Shown one piece after another: positions 63,918-64,000 of a DNA stretch of 64,000 bases; the first letter of the stretch is position 1, and every line of letters begins with the position of its first letter. Under the pieces are notes generated by a model. The model ran no database searches. It was not told the origin of the DNA and worked only from the letters and a program-made list of their open reading frames with translations. Where the stretch lies: assembly GCF_022678645.1 (NCBI RefSeq), contig NZ_JALBWV010000003.1, positions 124,001 through 188,000 of the forward strand. Direction: 5' to 3'. Made by a program: the position numbers and the translations under genes. This stretch comes from Saccharopolyspora soli (GTDB lineage Bacteria; Actinomycetota; Actinomycetes; Mycobacteriales; Pseudonocardiaceae).

Positions 63918-64000
63918 ATGAGCGATATGGTCCGAGCCGCGGTCCAGGTCGGCCCCCGGCAGATCGAACTGCGCGAGTTCCCCCGCCCACGCATCGGCGC
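63918..64000 (+). CDS. Probable zinc-binding dehydrogenase, N-terminal fragment
   Basis: Only 27 residues are in the window: MSDMVRAAVQVGPRQIELRE, then FPRPRIG. The pattern fits the start of medium-chain alcohol dehydrogenases. AAGGAAGGTAGGA lies just upstream. It continues the operon past the window end. Confidence 0.55.
   Translation, partial: MSDMVRAAVQVGPRQIELREFPRPRIG

Overview
The window looks like chromosome of a high-GC actinomycete, most likely a Saccharopolyspora-like member of the Pseudonocardiaceae. The evidence is very G+C-rich codons, many GTG starts, an IdeR-type iron box, an Rpf/LysM protein with a c-di-AMP-type leader, Ku, MurT/GatD, an F420/flavin LLM oxidoreductase and nicotinoprotein (NDMA-type) alcohol dehydrogenases. 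The genus is an inference; no rRNA or tRNA gene was found.

Layout. 1-4.2 kb: a catabolic operon (MFS carrier, NodB/PuuE-like hydrolase, amidase, isopropylmalate/tartrate-type dehydrogenase), possibly for cyclic imides. 4.2-9.7 kb: pseudouridine synthase, acetyltransferase, MFS carrier, a decayed kdgD next to glucarate dehydratase, small proteins and a MarR regulator. 9.7-14.5 kb: an MFS/P450/U32-like operon divergent from an IclR regulator, with two matching operator-like sites. 14.5-20.1 kb: a structured repeat, universal stress protein, SDR, a subtilase without signal peptide, a small Rho-N-like protein and a lone phytoene synthase. 20.5-29 kb: the phenylacetate pathway, with paaI-paaK-tetR on one strand and paaZ-ABCDE on the other. 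29-30.7 kb: a phosphoesterase fragment and Ku.

30.8-43 kb is the selenium region. selA-selB lie on the minus strand and fdhABC on the plus strand. The fdhA reading frame is interrupted by one in-frame TGA at 38507-38509. It lies in the Sec context ENQARI-U-HSSTVPG and is followed by a hairpin with a GGTCT loop at the same distance as in E. coli fdhF. The two apparent ORFs are therefore one selenocysteine formate dehydrogenase of about 1,089 residues. selD and tRNA-Sec are not in the window.

43-48.8 kb: an apparently leaderless PadR gene with its ABC exporter, an iron-regulated siderophore-interacting protein, and rpf behind a putative c-di-AMP riboswitch whose closing helix carries the ribosome binding site. 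49-54.4 kb: murT-gatD, murJ and small membrane proteins. 54.6-56 kb: an Nramp-family transporter lacking the usual metal-binding motifs. 56.3-64 kb: an operon cut by the window end with two paralogous NDMA-type alcohol dehydrogenases, an aldehyde dehydrogenase, an LLM oxidoreductase, an acyl-CoA ligase, a Cys-form UGSC-family protein with its partner, and the start of a further dehydrogenase. This last operon is the best candidate for an undescribed pathway. Three perfect or near-perfect hairpins sharing GTGARGGGCAC act as terminators across the window.
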